From Erysipelotrichaceae bacterium (GTDB lineage: Bacteria > Bacillota_I > Bacilli_A > Erysipelotrichales > Coprobacillaceae), in NCBI GenBank assembly GCA_018365815.1, contig JAGZJH010000010.1, positions 1-64,000 of the forward strand: 64,000 nt of DNA. The letters run 5' to 3'. The position numbers and the translations under genes are program-made. Shown one piece after another: positions 37,312-46,817 of the stretch (position 1 is the stretch's first letter; each line of letters begins with the position of its first letter). Under the pieces are notes generated by a model. That model did not search any database and was not told the DNA's origin. It was given only the letters and a program-made list of their open reading frames with translations.

Positions 37312-40300
37312 TTTCTTCACCTCCTAATACTTTCAACATTTCTTTTTTATCTATATATTCGATTTCCCTATTTTCATTATAGAAAACATCTTTTAAACAC
37401 ACCTGACTATATTCGCAATAAGTACATGGATTAACTTGCATATTAATATTAGGTAAATCACTGTGACTTGGCATAATTTGAATATTCCCTTGTTCATATA
37501 TTTCATCAATTATTTGATCAACTCTTTCATTCACTTTTTGAATTAATTGATTAAATTGATCTTGATTTAATAAATTTCCACTATAACTTCCTTTAGATTT
37601 TACATAACGGACATTGGCAATTAATTCCGGTTCTTTGCCTAATCCTTCAATCACTGTTTCATTTTCAAGCAAATATCCTTCCATTTTATATTCTTTAAGT
37701 AAACCTGAAGCCTCAATAGGTGTACTCATCACATAAGTGTCTTCTTTATAAACTCTTTGTGCCGTATTAAAATACAATACCCCTGCTTTTTCTTGCTTGC
37801 TATCAACAATCATATCTAAATAAAGTAACATTTGAATATTAAATCCTAATGTCGCCAAACATAAATCTAATTTTTTAGCACTTGATTTATAATCCACCAC
37901 TTTAACATACTGTCCTAAACTTTCTTGGCGATCCAATCGTCCATACACTAATAAATCATGATGTTGTTTTTTAACCCCTTTTTCATGAGCAACAATACTG
38001 TACTTAGAATTTAACGCTTGGAATATTAAAATTTGAAGTGTATTGAATAAATCATGTTGAAGTTTGTTGAAGAAGTATAACTGTGATGCATTCATTTGAT
38101 AATCATTAAATTGTTGAAGTGCCATTTCATGAATAATTACAAAAATCGTTTGTTGTTCTAATGTTAAAGTGGCATGAAAGCAAATTTTATTTAAAATATG
38201 CTCTTGATAGTACAAACTCACATCTTGTATTTGAAATTGGTTTAAATAATCCTCTAAACTTTTACTGCCATTATAGTAATCTGTAAATTGATCTAAAACA
38301 TCATGAACTAAAGTTCCAAAATCATTTGGTTTTAAAGTACGATCTTTCCATTCGTAAATTTTTAGTCCGTAGCGTATAAAATATTTAAAAGGACAACCAT
38401 TATATGTTTCTAACTCACTTGGAGAAATAAAGTTTTTTTCATCATTTGTCAGTAGTTTTGAATATAATTCTTTATTCAACAAAACCGGTTGATTTTTAGA
38501 ATTGCGATAACTTGTTCTTAATGAAATTAAATCACTGTTTTTATCATCAATATTGGTTTCTAATAACCTTGATCTCGCTGCTTCAAGATGGTACATTGGC
38601 ATTAATTTTATATTAAAACGCTCCTCTTTTTTTTGAAACATTTTGCTTAATGAGATAAATAAACTTGAAGGTAATAAAGTTGTTCCATCAAGTTTTCCAC
38701 TTGCATATATTAACATCATCTTATCATTTGCCATTAATAGTTTAAAAATATTTAAATAATCTAACTCAATTTGTTCAAATAAATTAGGCGATAACAATTG
38801 TATTTTGGATAAAACTATTCTTTCATCATTGAGTAATAACCCTTGATCTTTTTTAATCATTGGAAAAAGTCCTTCATTACAATTTAATACAAATATTTTT
38901 TTATTAGTTTCTAGGATGTATTGATTATAAATCGAAACTGCTTCAATTTGATTTTTTTCTTGTGGTAATTGCAAATCAATATCATTTATCAACATTAAAT
39001 ATTCATCAAGAGACATATTTATTTCTTCGTTAAAGACTTCTAATTGTTCTAAATATTGGATTACATATTCATCATATCCTATTTTCAATTGTTCAATAAA
39101 ATTTTTAATTTGTACAGTGAATCCTTTTGAATTTTGCTGTTGTTTTAAATTAATCAACAATTTATCTAATCGATTTAAAATCTCATTAACCACTTCATCA
39201 CAAGCAGAGGTTTTAATCATTTTATTTAGATAATCTTTTTGACTTTCACTCATACAAGAATTAATTAACCCACTTTCACACATTAAACTTAAATCATTTG
39301 GATTAGGTTCTAAAAGATAATTGATGAAATGTTTAAAAAATATCATCACCGGCAAATGTTTAGTAGATTTAGTGTAGTTAATATTAAAAGGTATTTCATA
39401 ACGCTTAAAAATTCGCTCAATTTCAAGATTTTGTGAAGGATCTAAATTATAGATGACAAAATCTTGAAATTGTTTCCCGTCATCAACGACTTCTTGGTAA
39501 ATTTTAGAAGCAACCGCCTCTATTTGTTCACTAGGATTAGTGGCGTTCATAAAAGTATAATGTGTCTTTTCTAAAAACGGCTTAGCTTTTAAATTTTGAA
39601 AATTCTGTTGCAAGTAATTTTGTAACAAACTTCCATCAATGACATGTTCATGAGTGTTAGCATTAAAAATTTTCGCATACTTTTTAACTACATTACTATA
39701 TAAATCATTTTCTCTATCACAAGTCATTAAAATTGTGACATGGTTCATTTTTTGGATGAGTAGTATTTGTTGTTTTGTGAATGTTTCAAATTGATCAATA
39801 TAGAAATAGATTTCTTGATTAAAGTTTTCATTAATTAAATTAGCATCGATGTCTAAGTATAAATTTTCTTTTTCTAATTCTAACTTAAATTGTTGATATA
39901 AAACTAAACATTCTTTTAATTTTAGTTTAGAAAATTCAGGTAAATCAAGTGAATCTTGAGCGATTGTTTTTAAATCATATTGTGAAAATTCTTTAAATAA
40001 GCTCACAAGTTCATTAATTACTCCCATGTTAATTGAACTAGCTATGCTGTATTGATTTTGTTTTAAGAGTTTAAATAAAATGAGTTTTAATTTTAAATTA
40101 GAGGCTTTTTGATACTTAAATAAATGAAGTTGCTTTAAGCGTTCTTGAAACAGTTCATTAAATGTCATCACTTGTTGAAATAAAATCGCACCGCTAGAAC
40201 TTGCCTTTAGTAGTTGTCTTTCATAATTTACTTTATATTCATTAGGAACAATCCATATACTTTGATGATTTAAACTTTCATGAATATATGAATTTGTTTT

Positions 40301-40333
40301 ATGTATCCAATTTTTTCCCGTTATTATTTTCAT
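37304..40333 (-). CDS. addB: ATP-dependent helicase/nuclease subunit B
   Basis: The 1009-residue partner of AddA. The C-terminal nuclease domain has the Fe-S cysteines: one in YNGCPFKYFIRYG and three in NPCTYCEYSQVC, plus VVDYKSS. The N-terminal nucleotide loop reads TGKNWIHKT, so the last glycine of the usual GxxxxGKT is a histidine. ATP binding by this subunit may be weak. Start at 40333 follows AAGGTGAT. First gene of the five-gene operon. Confidence 0.92.
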   Translation of the reverse strand: MKIITGKNWIHKTNSYIHESLNHQSIWIVPNEYKVNYERQLLKASSSGAILFQQVMTFNELFQERLKQLHLFKYQKASNLKLKLILFKLLKQNQYSIASSINMGVINELVSLFKEFSQYDLKTIAQDSLDLPEFSKLKLKECLVLYQQFKLELEKENLYLDIDANLINENFNQEIYFYIDQFETFTKQQILLIQKMNHVTILMTCDRENDLYSNVVKKYAKIFNANTHEHVIDGSLLQNYLQQNFQNLKAKPFLEKTHYTFMNATNPSEQIEAVASKIYQEVVDDGKQFQDFVIYNLDPSQNLEIERIFKRYEIPFNINYTKSTKHLPVMIFFKHFINYLLEPNPNDLSLMCESGLINSCMSESQKDYLNKMIKTSACDEVVNEILNRLDKLLINLKQQQNSKGFTVQIKNFIEQLKIGYDEYVIQYLEQLEVFNEEINMSLDEYLMLINDIDLQLPQEKNQIEAVSIYNQYILETNKKIFVLNCNEGLFPMIKKDQGLLLNDERIVLSKIQLLSPNLFEQIELDYLNIFKLLMANDKMMLIYASGKLDGTTLLPSSLFISLSKMFQKKEERFNIKLMPMYHLEAARSRLLETNIDDKNSDLISLRTSYRNSKNQPVLLNKELYSKLLTNDEKNFISPSELETYNGCPFKYFIRYGLKIYEWKDRTLKPNDFGTLVHDVLDQFTDYYNGSKSLEDYLNQFQIQDVSLYYQEHILNKICFHATLTLEQQTIFVIIHEMALQQFNDYQMNASQLYFFNKLQHDLFNTLQILIFQALNSKYSIVAHEKGVKKQHHDLLVYGRLDRQESLGQYVKVVDYKSSAKKLDLCLATLGFNIQMLLYLDMIVDSKQEKAGVLYFNTAQRVYKEDTYVMSTPIEASGLLKEYKMEGYLLENETVIEGLGKEPELIANVRYVKSKGSYSGNLLNQDQFNQLIQKVNERVDQIIDEIYEQGNIQIMPSHSDLPNINMQVNPCTYCEYSQVCLKDVFYNENREIEYIDKKEMLKVLGGEEND

Positions 40334-40397
40334 TTTTATCACCTTTTTTATTATACATGATTTAATCCTTAAATTCTTTTATTAAGCAGCAAAATGA

Positions 40398-40424
40398 TAA
40401 AAAAAGGACTTTGTCAGTCCTTAT
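40398..40424 (-). terminator. Terminator after the nucleoid-associated protein gene
   Basis: AAGGACT-TTGTC-AGTCCTT hairpin overlapping the stop codon, with T7 following on the minus strand. Confidence 0.8.
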
Positions 40425-41428
40425 TTCACAACAATATCACGAATATCATCTAATATAATCGAATATGTACCATCTTCATTTTTAACTTTACGAATATTCG
40501 TTTCTTCTAAATAATCTGCTACATTTAAAGTAATCTCGATATCTGTATCTGTCACAATTTTACATTTACTCATTTTCTCTACCGATTCAAAATTAGATGA
40601 GATTGTCATTGTTTCATCAATGCCTAAATCAATCAAAAGATCAATACATTCTTCTTTAGCGTTATAATCTCTTTCAAGTAAATGTTCAGCAATTTCATGT
40701 GGTTTAATCTCTTTATTTTCGAGTACACAATTAACCATCTCTTGTTTAATCAATGCTTTTGGTTCAAATTCATTCACCCCAAATTGACTTTCTACTTTTG
40801 TAATCGTTTTATTTAAAAGACTTACTTTTTGTTTATCAGTCATCTTAGGTTCACCTTTTAAATATTGAGCATTTAAATAGTAATCTAACTTACCATCAAT
40901 TTCAAAGCGTTTTTCTATAATAAACACCCTATTTTCTTCAGTATTTACGATAATTGCTTCTTCTACGCTTGCAGATTTAGTTGGAACCATTTGTCGATTG
41001 GTAATACGAATTGCTTTATTACCATTTTCATCTTCATCAATGACATTCACTGGTGCTATTTTATAATTCAATTTAATAATTGCCATATGTTTCATACCAT
41101 TAATTTTACATTCCATAAAAATAATATTGCAATTAGGCATTAATTGAATTAAACTACCTAAGTTAAATAACTCTTCTGTGATTGAACGTGCATGTTTAAA
41201 ATATTTTTCGATATCTTCAATCATATCCTTACTTCTTAATATAATCGGCGCAAAGTCACCTAATGTAATTTCTTTTAACTGTGGACTTGTCCACGCTTTC
41301 TCTATTTTTTTATCATAATACTCCTGCATCGTTGGACTAAGTTCTAAAAAATCATCAGAAAAAATAATTTCACGATGTTCAAAATCCATCATATGCATTA
41401 AAATACGATCTACAATTATAGTATTCAT
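40421..41428 (-). CDS. Nucleoid-associated protein, NdpA/YejK (37 kDa) family
   Basis: A 335-residue protein with features of the 37-kDa nucleoid-associated family: N-terminal IIVDRILMHMMDFEHRE, central NLGSLIQLMPNCNIIFMECKI and a RQMVPTKSASVEEAIIVN stretch. Family members bind the nucleoid; the molecular role is not settled. The ATG at 41428 follows AGGTGGGTGAT. It has its own terminator, so it is a single-gene unit, divergent from yaaA. Confidence 0.75.
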   Translation of the reverse strand: MNTIIVDRILMHMMDFEHREIIFSDDFLELSPTMQEYYDKKIEKAWTSPQLKEITLGDFAPIILRSKDMIEDIEKYFKHARSITEELFNLGSLIQLMPNCNIIFMECKINGMKHMAIIKLNYKIAPVNVIDEDENGNKAIRITNRQMVPTKSASVEEAIIVNTEENRVFIIEKRFEIDGKLDYYLNAQYLKGEPKMTDKQKVSLLNKTITKVESQFGVNEFEPKALIKQEMVNCVLENKEIKPHEIAEHLLERDYNAKEECIDLLIDLGIDETMTISSNFESVEKMSKCKIVTDTDIEITLNVADYLEETNIRKVKNEDGTYSIILDDIRDIVVK

Positions 41429-41465
41429 TTTATCACCCACCTCATTGTACCACATTCACTTAATT

Positions 41466-41494
41466 TTGACACTCCTTAAAATTTTTATTATAGT
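41466..41494 (+). promoter_or_regulatory. Promoter of yaaA
   Basis: Perfect -35 TTGACA (41466-41471), 17-nt spacer, -10 TATAGT (41489-41494), then AAAAGGAGG ahead of the ATG at 41517. Confidence 0.75.
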
Positions 41495-41516
41495 TATATT
41501 ATAAAAGGAGGATTCT

Positions 41517-42227
41517 ATGAAGATTATTATTTCACCTAGTAAAACTATGAAACCAACTAAGCATCATCTACAAATGTCAACGCCTATATTTAATGAAAAA
41601 AGTAAACCACTCAAACACGCACTTTTAAATTTAAGTATTGAAGAGATCGAAAAAACTTTCCAAGTTTCAAATAAATTAGCACAAAATATTTTTAATGGAT
41701 TAAAAGATCAAACTCTATATCCTGCATTATTTTATTACACTGGTACAGTTTTTAAACAATTGGAATTAAAAAACTACACTCATATAGAATTTGACTATAT
41801 CAATAAACATCTACATATTTTAGATGCATTATATGGTGTGCTTAAATATAGTGATGGCATCTCTTTTTATCGTTTAGACTATCTTAGTCAATTAGACACG
41901 TTTAATTTATATTCTTATTGGCAATCGTGTATTGATGAGTTATATGAAGATGAAGATTTAATTATTAACCTTGCTTCTAATGAATTTTCTAAACAAATTC
42001 ATCATCAAAATATGGTAACGATAGATTTTTGTATTGAAGAAAATGGGAAAATGAAAAGACCCTCTATGCATGTTAAAAAAGCACGAGGGCAAATGTTGAA
42101 TTATTTAATCACTCATCAAATTACAAGTCTTGATTACCTTAAATTAATTGACCTTGACGGATATTGTTATGATAAAAATTTAAGTGATGAACATCATTTT
42201 GTAATGATTAAATCTATTAAAAAGTAA
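41517..42227 (+). CDS. yaaA: YaaA (DUF328) family peroxide stress protein
   Basis: A 236-residue YaaA-family protein. The starting MKIIISPSKTMK is the family signature, followed by YPALFYYTGTVFKQL, LHILDALYGVLKYSDGI, and the C-terminal VKKARGQMLNYL. YaaA in E. coli lowers free iron and protects DNA from hydrogen peroxide; the same role is likely but untested here. It stands alone with a consensus promoter and a downstream terminator. Confidence 0.9.
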   Translation: MKIIISPSKTMKPTKHHLQMSTPIFNEKSKPLKHALLNLSIEEIEKTFQVSNKLAQNIFNGLKDQTLYPALFYYTGTVFKQLELKNYTHIEFDYINKHLHILDALYGVLKYSDGISFYRLDYLSQLDTFNLYSYWQSCIDELYEDEDLIINLASNEFSKQIHHQNMVTIDFCIEENGKMKRPSMHVKKARGQMLNYLITHQITSLDYLKLIDLDGYCYDKNLSDEHHFVMIKSIKK

Positions 42228-42237
42228 ATGCATTTTA

Positions 42238-42285
42238 ATAAAGGCATAAACTTAAGAGATGTTCTTAGGTATATGCCTTTTTGAT
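42238..42285 (+). terminator. Terminator after yaaA
   Basis: AAGGCATA pairs with TATGCCTT around an inner CTTAAGA/TCTTAGG pairing, followed by TTTTTGATTTTTT. It lies between convergent genes. Confidence 0.7.
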
Positions 42286-42292
42286 TTTTTAT

Positions 42293-42970
42293 CTAATTCA
42301 ACATTTCTTGACCACTATCTTCAAGGATCATCTCACCTTGCATAAATTGATTAAAAGTTTCTTCAATACGTTTAATAATTTCTTGTCCCATTGTTAAAGC
42401 ATAATCGGCATTAATTAATCCAAAAGTCGAAACTATATAATGGGGGACTTGACATTCCAAAACAAGTTCTCTAAATTTTAATACCTCTTTTAAAGGCACA
42501 CATAAAATATTAATGATATGTTCATAAATATCTGTAAGTTCCATGGTTTGAGCAATATCCTTTAAATCATTGATGTCTCTAATTTCACAAACATAAAGAT
42601 ACGCATTTTGAATTAGTGAAGCAGAAACGTTTATTGATGAAATCACTATAGCATTTTCATTTCCTTGTTTTTGCATGGCAATACGTTGATATACGCCAAC
42701 AGAACCTAGAAACTGTTTTTCAATATTTTCTCCCACTAATTCATCAGGAACTAAGGGAGCAATTAATTCGTTAATATAAATTTCAAATATTTGGCTATTT
42801 TGTATATAGTAAATTAAATCCATAAAATCTTTTGTTTGTGTCATATATTCTTCTAAATCTTGAATTGTATTTACAAGTATTGAAGATTCAATATTATAAA
42901 ACTGAGGACAATCTTCTTTTTTAAAATCCTCTTTAAAATTGTCAATAATTTGTTGTATTGGTAATTGCAT
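42293..42970 (-). CDS. Hypothetical protein, 225 residues
   Basis: I do not recognise the family with confidence. The protein is soluble, acidic, without signal peptide or membrane helix. It has an N-terminal helical part (QQIIDNFKEDFKKEDCPQF) and conserved-looking segments GNENAIVISSINVSASLI and VSTFGLINADYALTMG. The general outline recalls DUF5688-like proteins, weakly. The start at 42970 has GGAGGTG upstream, so the reading starting at 43000 is rejected. Own terminator not seen; it faces yaaA. Confidence 0.6.
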   Translation of the reverse strand: MQLPIQQIIDNFKEDFKKEDCPQFYNIESSILVNTIQDLEEYMTQTKDFMDLIYYIQNSQIFEIYINELIAPLVPDELVGENIEKQFLGSVGVYQRIAMQKQGNENAIVISSINVSASLIQNAYLYVCEIRDINDLKDIAQTMELTDIYEHIINILCVPLKEVLKFRELVLECQVPHYIVSTFGLINADYALTMGQEIIKRIEETFNQFMQGEMILEDSGQEMLN

Positions 42971-43042
42971 AAAGACACCTCCATTTATATTATATCCCAT
43001 TTTATGCGAAATTTGTCAATTCGTCAAATATTTTAGAGTATT

Positions 43043-43073
43043 AAAAACCCCATAGAATGCTCTATGAGGTTAA
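43043..43073 (-). terminator. Terminator after celB
   Basis: AACC(C)CATAGA / TCTATGAGGTT hairpin about 45 nt after the celB stop, with TTTTTA following on the minus strand. Confidence 0.75.
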
Positions 43074-43116
43074 ATTGACGATACATAATTTTAATTTCTT
43101 TCTATTTAATGATTGA

Positions 43117-44451
43117 TTAACCGTTTTGTTTATTTGACATCATAACAAATGGTGTCCAAATTAATGTTAATAACACTAATTCAATTACGTGGAAAATCAT
43201 CGCTTTGATTCCTCCACCTGTAGCTAAGAATCCCCATAATACTGGAGGTGTTACCCAAGGTGTAGATAATACAACTTTTTCAATGATACCTAATTTTGTT
43301 AATGTATAAGCAAGAATAGTCATTAAAACTGGTGCTGCTACGAATGGTAACATATAAATTGGGTTCATTACGATTGGTACCCCAAAAGTAATTGGTTCAT
43401 TGATTTCGAAGATACCTGGAGCAACTGAAATTCCGATAACTGTTTTTTCAGATTGCACTTTACCAAATAATAAGATTGCAATAATTAAACCAATAGTACA
43501 TCCAGATCCACCTAAAGTGTTGAATACATTCATACCTGGAGCGATATATTGAGCTTCTAACCCTTGTTGGAATTTTTCAGTGTTATCTAATAACATTGGA
43601 GTGAAAACTGGAGTAGTTACAGCACCAATGATGTTAGCACCATGTAAACCGAAAATCCATAAGAAGTTAACTAAGAAAGCTGATAATACAGCAGTTCCTA
43701 ATGTATCTGCTACATTTGATAATGGTGTAGCTACGAACTTAGTAATAATATCCCAAATATTTTGACCAGTGAATCTCACAATATAAGTTCCAACTAAAAC
43801 TACACCGATTACTGTAATAATTGCTGGAATTAATACTGTAAATGAATTTGCTACTGCTGGTGGTACACCATCTGGTAATGTGATTTTTAATTTGTCATTT
43901 CTTGATAATCTAACAAATATTTCAGCAACAACAATTGTTAATAACATACCAACGAACATACCGTTTGAATCTAACTTGTTAGCAGCTACTGCTCCACTTG
44001 CGATGTCTCCAGTTGCAACTTCTACAACTTTAGCATCTGTTTCCCAAGAAACTTTATTAGCAATAGATTGAACTGCTGGTACAAGCCCTAAGTAACATGT
44101 CATTGCTACGATTGAAGTTGCAATTCCATCACCACTTAAACCTTGTGCCATAGTGTAACCTAAGGCAGCTACTAATAAGATTGCCATCATACTGATAGAA
44201 CCTTTGTTAATTGCGGTAAATACATCACCTAAACCGCTTGATACTAAAAAGCTTTTATATCCGTTATAAACTGCCGGAACGTTTAAACCATTAGGGCTGA
44301 ATAATTCATGGATATTATTAACTAATACCGCTACTGCTCCTACGATTGAAACTGGCATAATTACAACGAATGCATCCCTAATTGCTGCTAAGTGTCTTTG
44401 TGAACCTAATGCGGCAGCTAATGGGACAAATTTTTCTTCTAAAAATTTCAT
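43117..44451 (-). CDS. celB: PTS permease, cellobiose/lactose-type IIC
   Basis: A 444-residue sugar-transporting EIIC of the lactose/cellobiose family: about ten helices, N-terminal LEEKFVPLAAALGSQRHLAAIRDAFV, central FGLHGANIIGAV and the NEPITFGVPIVMNP signature. It imports and, with IIA/IIB, phosphorylates a beta-glucoside or chito-type disaccharide. No IIA, IIB or glycosidase gene is adjacent, so partners must be elsewhere. A ROK regulator gene lies upstream and the promoter has operator-like palindromes. Confidence 0.9.
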   Translation of the reverse strand: MKFLEEKFVPLAAALGSQRHLAAIRDAFVVIMPVSIVGAVAVLVNNIHELFSPNGLNVPAVYNGYKSFLVSSGLGDVFTAINKGSISMMAILLVAALGYTMAQGLSGDGIATSIVAMTCYLGLVPAVQSIANKVSWETDAKVVEVATGDIASGAVAANKLDSNGMFVGMLLTIVVAEIFVRLSRNDKLKITLPDGVPPAVANSFTVLIPAIITVIGVVLVGTYIVRFTGQNIWDIITKFVATPLSNVADTLGTAVLSAFLVNFLWIFGLHGANIIGAVTTPVFTPMLLDNTEKFQQGLEAQYIAPGMNVFNTLGGSGCTIGLIIAILLFGKVQSEKTVIGISVAPGIFEINEPITFGVPIVMNPIYMLPFVAAPVLMTILAYTLTKLGIIEKVVLSTPWVTPPVLWGFLATGGGIKAMIFHVIELVLLTLIWTPFVMMSNKQNG

Positions 44452-44468
44452 TCTTTGTTCCTCCCATT

Positions 44469-44556
44469 GACATATATCATATGTCGTCCTATCGTCGAGA
44501 CTTATAATAACTCATGTCATAAGTATTGTCAACACCTTTTTTGTAAACGGTTTACA
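44469..44556 (-). promoter_or_regulatory. celB promoter with two operator-like palindromes
   Basis: On the minus strand: -35 TTGACA, 17 nt, -10 TATTAT. About 12 nt upstream of the -35 lies TGTAAACCGTTTACA, a palindrome of 7-bp arms resembling catabolite (cre) sites but one base longer in the centre. Downstream of the start, between the -10 and the SD, is GACATAT-GAT-ATATGTC, a perfect 7-3-7 palindrome (44469-44485). The first may bind CcpA or a LacI-type protein; the second sits where a repressor would block transcription. Confidence 0.65.
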
Positions 44557-44595
44557 TTTTTTGTTTATATTTCATCTTAAAACTATTTTAGACTT

Positions 44596-44628
44596 AAAAA
44601 AGTATTGAATTAATCAATACTTTTTATC
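44596..44628 (-). terminator. Terminator of the ROK regulator gene
   Basis: GTATTGA-ATTAA-TCAATAC hairpin with A-rich and T-rich flanks, between the ROK stop and the celB promoter. Confidence 0.75.
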
Positions 44629-44700
44629 ATTACAATTAAATTTCAAAAAAATTGAAAGCGATAACTTTTTTTGTTTTACTTTCATTAAATGACACATTTT

Positions 44701-45711
44701 TTACATTTCATTTTCATAATGCGACTTAATTTTATCTAAAGTTCCATTTTTTAATCCTTTTAATACCAACTCATCAAATTGGTCAATAATTACAAACTTT
44801 GGTAAAAACTGTTTTTCAATATGTTCTAAAATATATTGTTTAATATATTCTACATCTTCCACCGTTGTTTTAATTGGTAAATCATTACCATTACATAATA
44901 TGATAATATAGGGATCGATAATCGTAAATAACCCTAGGCAAACTCTACTTAAAAAATGACGTCGTCCCTCACTAGACAAAACTTTATCATAGGGTTGAGA
45001 ATCATCAGGAAAATTAAAAAGTTCTCCACCAAATCCGTGATAACCGCGACATACTGTTCCATTAACATAAATTCCACTACCAAATACATCTATGATCAAA
45101 GCTGCTGATTGATGAGTGGCTAAATGATTTTCCTTTGCAAATTGTTGCATTGCTAAATTAGCATTATTATCAATATAAACCGGTAATTTAAAATATTCTT
45201 TTATGGCTTGTTCAAAATTATTCACTTCATAATGACTCTCCATTCCAGTAAATAACGTTTCTTGAGTAATCACTCCAGCCACACTAAATCCAAGTCCTTT
45301 AACATTAGGAAATTTATTCATTATATCTTCTATCGTTTTAACAATATCCTTAAAATTATTTTCCTCTTTTAACCCATAGTATTTATATTCCGTTTCGCCA
45401 AACATATTGACAATTTCATAATCAATACCTTTTTCATCTATTGGGGGCCGAATTGTCGTACATAATACCCTAGCAAACGTACGATTAAAATAATATCGTT
45501 TAGCTTTTCTTCCACCTGTTGACTCTTCTTCTTTAATATTTTCAATTTCGCCCTGTTCGACAAGTGTCTTTAAAATATTAGTGCAAGTCGCCAAAGAAAG
45601 TCCAGTCACACTTGCTATTTCACTTTTTGTTAACGATGTATATTGAACTAATGCATTACGCACTTTTTCTGTATTAATTTTTCTAAGATTCATTGTATTA
45701 TGTGGATTCAT
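44701..45711 (-). CDS. ROK family transcriptional regulator
   Basis: A 336-residue protein: N-terminal winged helix-turn-helix (residues ~10-65, LTKSEIASVTGLSLATCTNIL as two helices) and a ROK sugar-kinase-like domain (~75-336; GLGFSVAGVIT, DNNANLAMQ, GFGGELFNFP). The zinc motif CxCGxxGC of ROK kinases is absent, so it is likely a pure regulator. Such proteins respond to a sugar or sugar phosphate. Being directly upstream of celB on the same strand, it probably controls that permease, and the palindromes there are candidate sites. Confidence 0.85.
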   Translation of the reverse strand: MNPHNTMNLRKINTEKVRNALVQYTSLTKSEIASVTGLSLATCTNILKTLVEQGEIENIKEEESTGGRKAKRYYFNRTFARVLCTTIRPPIDEKGIDYEIVNMFGETEYKYYGLKEENNFKDIVKTIEDIMNKFPNVKGLGFSVAGVITQETLFTGMESHYEVNNFEQAIKEYFKLPVYIDNNANLAMQQFAKENHLATHQSAALIIDVFGSGIYVNGTVCRGYHGFGGELFNFPDDSQPYDKVLSSEGRRHFLSRVCLGLFTIIDPYIIILCNGNDLPIKTTVEDVEYIKQYILEHIEKQFLPKFVIIDQFDELVLKGLKNGTLDKIKSHYENEM

Positions 45712-45791
45712 TTTTACATTCTCCTTAAAAATATGACTAATTTATAATATAACTCATTTTTTATTTTGATGTAAACATTTTCATAAAGTGA

Positions 45792-45822
45792 TAAAAAAAA
45801 GATATGAAAACATATCTTGAAA
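45792..45822 (-). terminator. Terminator downstream of the decayed aldo/keto reductase
   Basis: AAGATATG-AAAA-CATATCTT hairpin, followed on the minus strand by T8. The gap 45823-46000 between it and the pseudogene stop holds nothing recognisable. Confidence 0.65.
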
Positions 45823-46000
45823 AATGCTTATCAAATTTTAGTTGTTAGTTGAGCGATTAACAATTTAGCCTAATTTGAGGAGACAAACATTTTTTATCGA
45901 CAATAATTAATACTTATCATATCTCTTGTCGAAAGTAATAATACCCTATTATTAAAATAAAAGCAATAGTAAAGCAAAAAAATTTAATAATTATTTTCAA

Positions 46001-46814
46001 CTAATATCCTACTATTTGATGTGGTGTATAAGGAGCTTCCAAATAATCCATTTCTTCTTTAGTCAACCTTACTTCTAATGATTGAATAGCTTCTTCTAAA
46101 TGACTACTTTAGTAGAACCGATTATTGGTGAAGTCACATAATTTTTACTAAGTAACCAAGCTAAAGAAACTTGTGCTTTAGAAATCCCTTTATCACTTGC
46201 CACTTTTGCCACACGTTTTATAATTTCTTGATCTGAGGCCAATTCTAGTGAAAAAAAGTATTTACGATAGCATCATTTTTAGAGCGTTCTGTTTGTGTAC
46301 CTATTTCTCTTGTTAAACATCCTTTAGCAAGAGAACTCCATGGTGTTATTGCCACTTTTTGATCTATGCATAATGGAAACATCTCCCTTTCTTCTTCACG
46401 ATAAAGTAAATTATACAAGTCTTGCATAGACACAAACTTTGTCCATCCATTTTTCTCAGCAATATATTGACATTTTACAAATTCCCAAGCATACATTGAT
46501 GATGCACCAATATATCTAACTTTACCCATTTGAACTAAATCATGTAATGCTTTCATTGTTTCTTTAATAGGTGTTGAGCGATCTAAACGATGAATAATAT
46601 GCAAATCTAAGTAATCGGTTTGTAATCTTCTTAACGTTTCATCAATTTCTCTAAAAATTGCTTTGCGTGATAATCCTTTAGCATTAGAGCCATCATACAT
46701 TGGAAAATATACTTTTGAAGCAATGACAACTTCTTCACATTTAGCATAGTCTTTTAAAGCGCGTCCTAAAATTTCTTCACTTGTTCCATCTGAATAAACA
46801 TTGGCAACCACCAA
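46001..46814 (-). pseudogene. Aldo/keto reductase, 5'-truncated and frameshifted
   Basis: The frame starting at 46814 encodes 189 residues of an aldo/keto reductase (ANVYSDGTSEEILGRAL, DYLDLHIIHRLD, GKVRYIGASSMYAWE, ITPWSSLAKGCL). The first ~50 residues, with the Asp of the active site, are missing: homology stops abruptly at ~46811 next to the sortase remnant. A run of seven A at 46251-46257 shifts the frame; the C-terminal part (SDQEIIKRVAKVASDKGISK, AWLLSKNYVTSPIIGST) then continues to a second one-base shift at ~46101-46112, before EEAIQSLEVRLTKEE and the stop at 46001. Not functional. Confidence 0.85.
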
Positions 46815-46817
46815 TGT

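Noticed and set aside
43580..44071. Plus-strand open frames inside celB
   Set aside because: They are antisense shadows of a conserved membrane protein gene with no SD.
44542..44556. Calling TGTAAACCGTTTACA a definite CcpA cre site
   Set aside because: The consensus is 14 bp; this has 15 bp with an extra central base, so only a cre-like label is justified.
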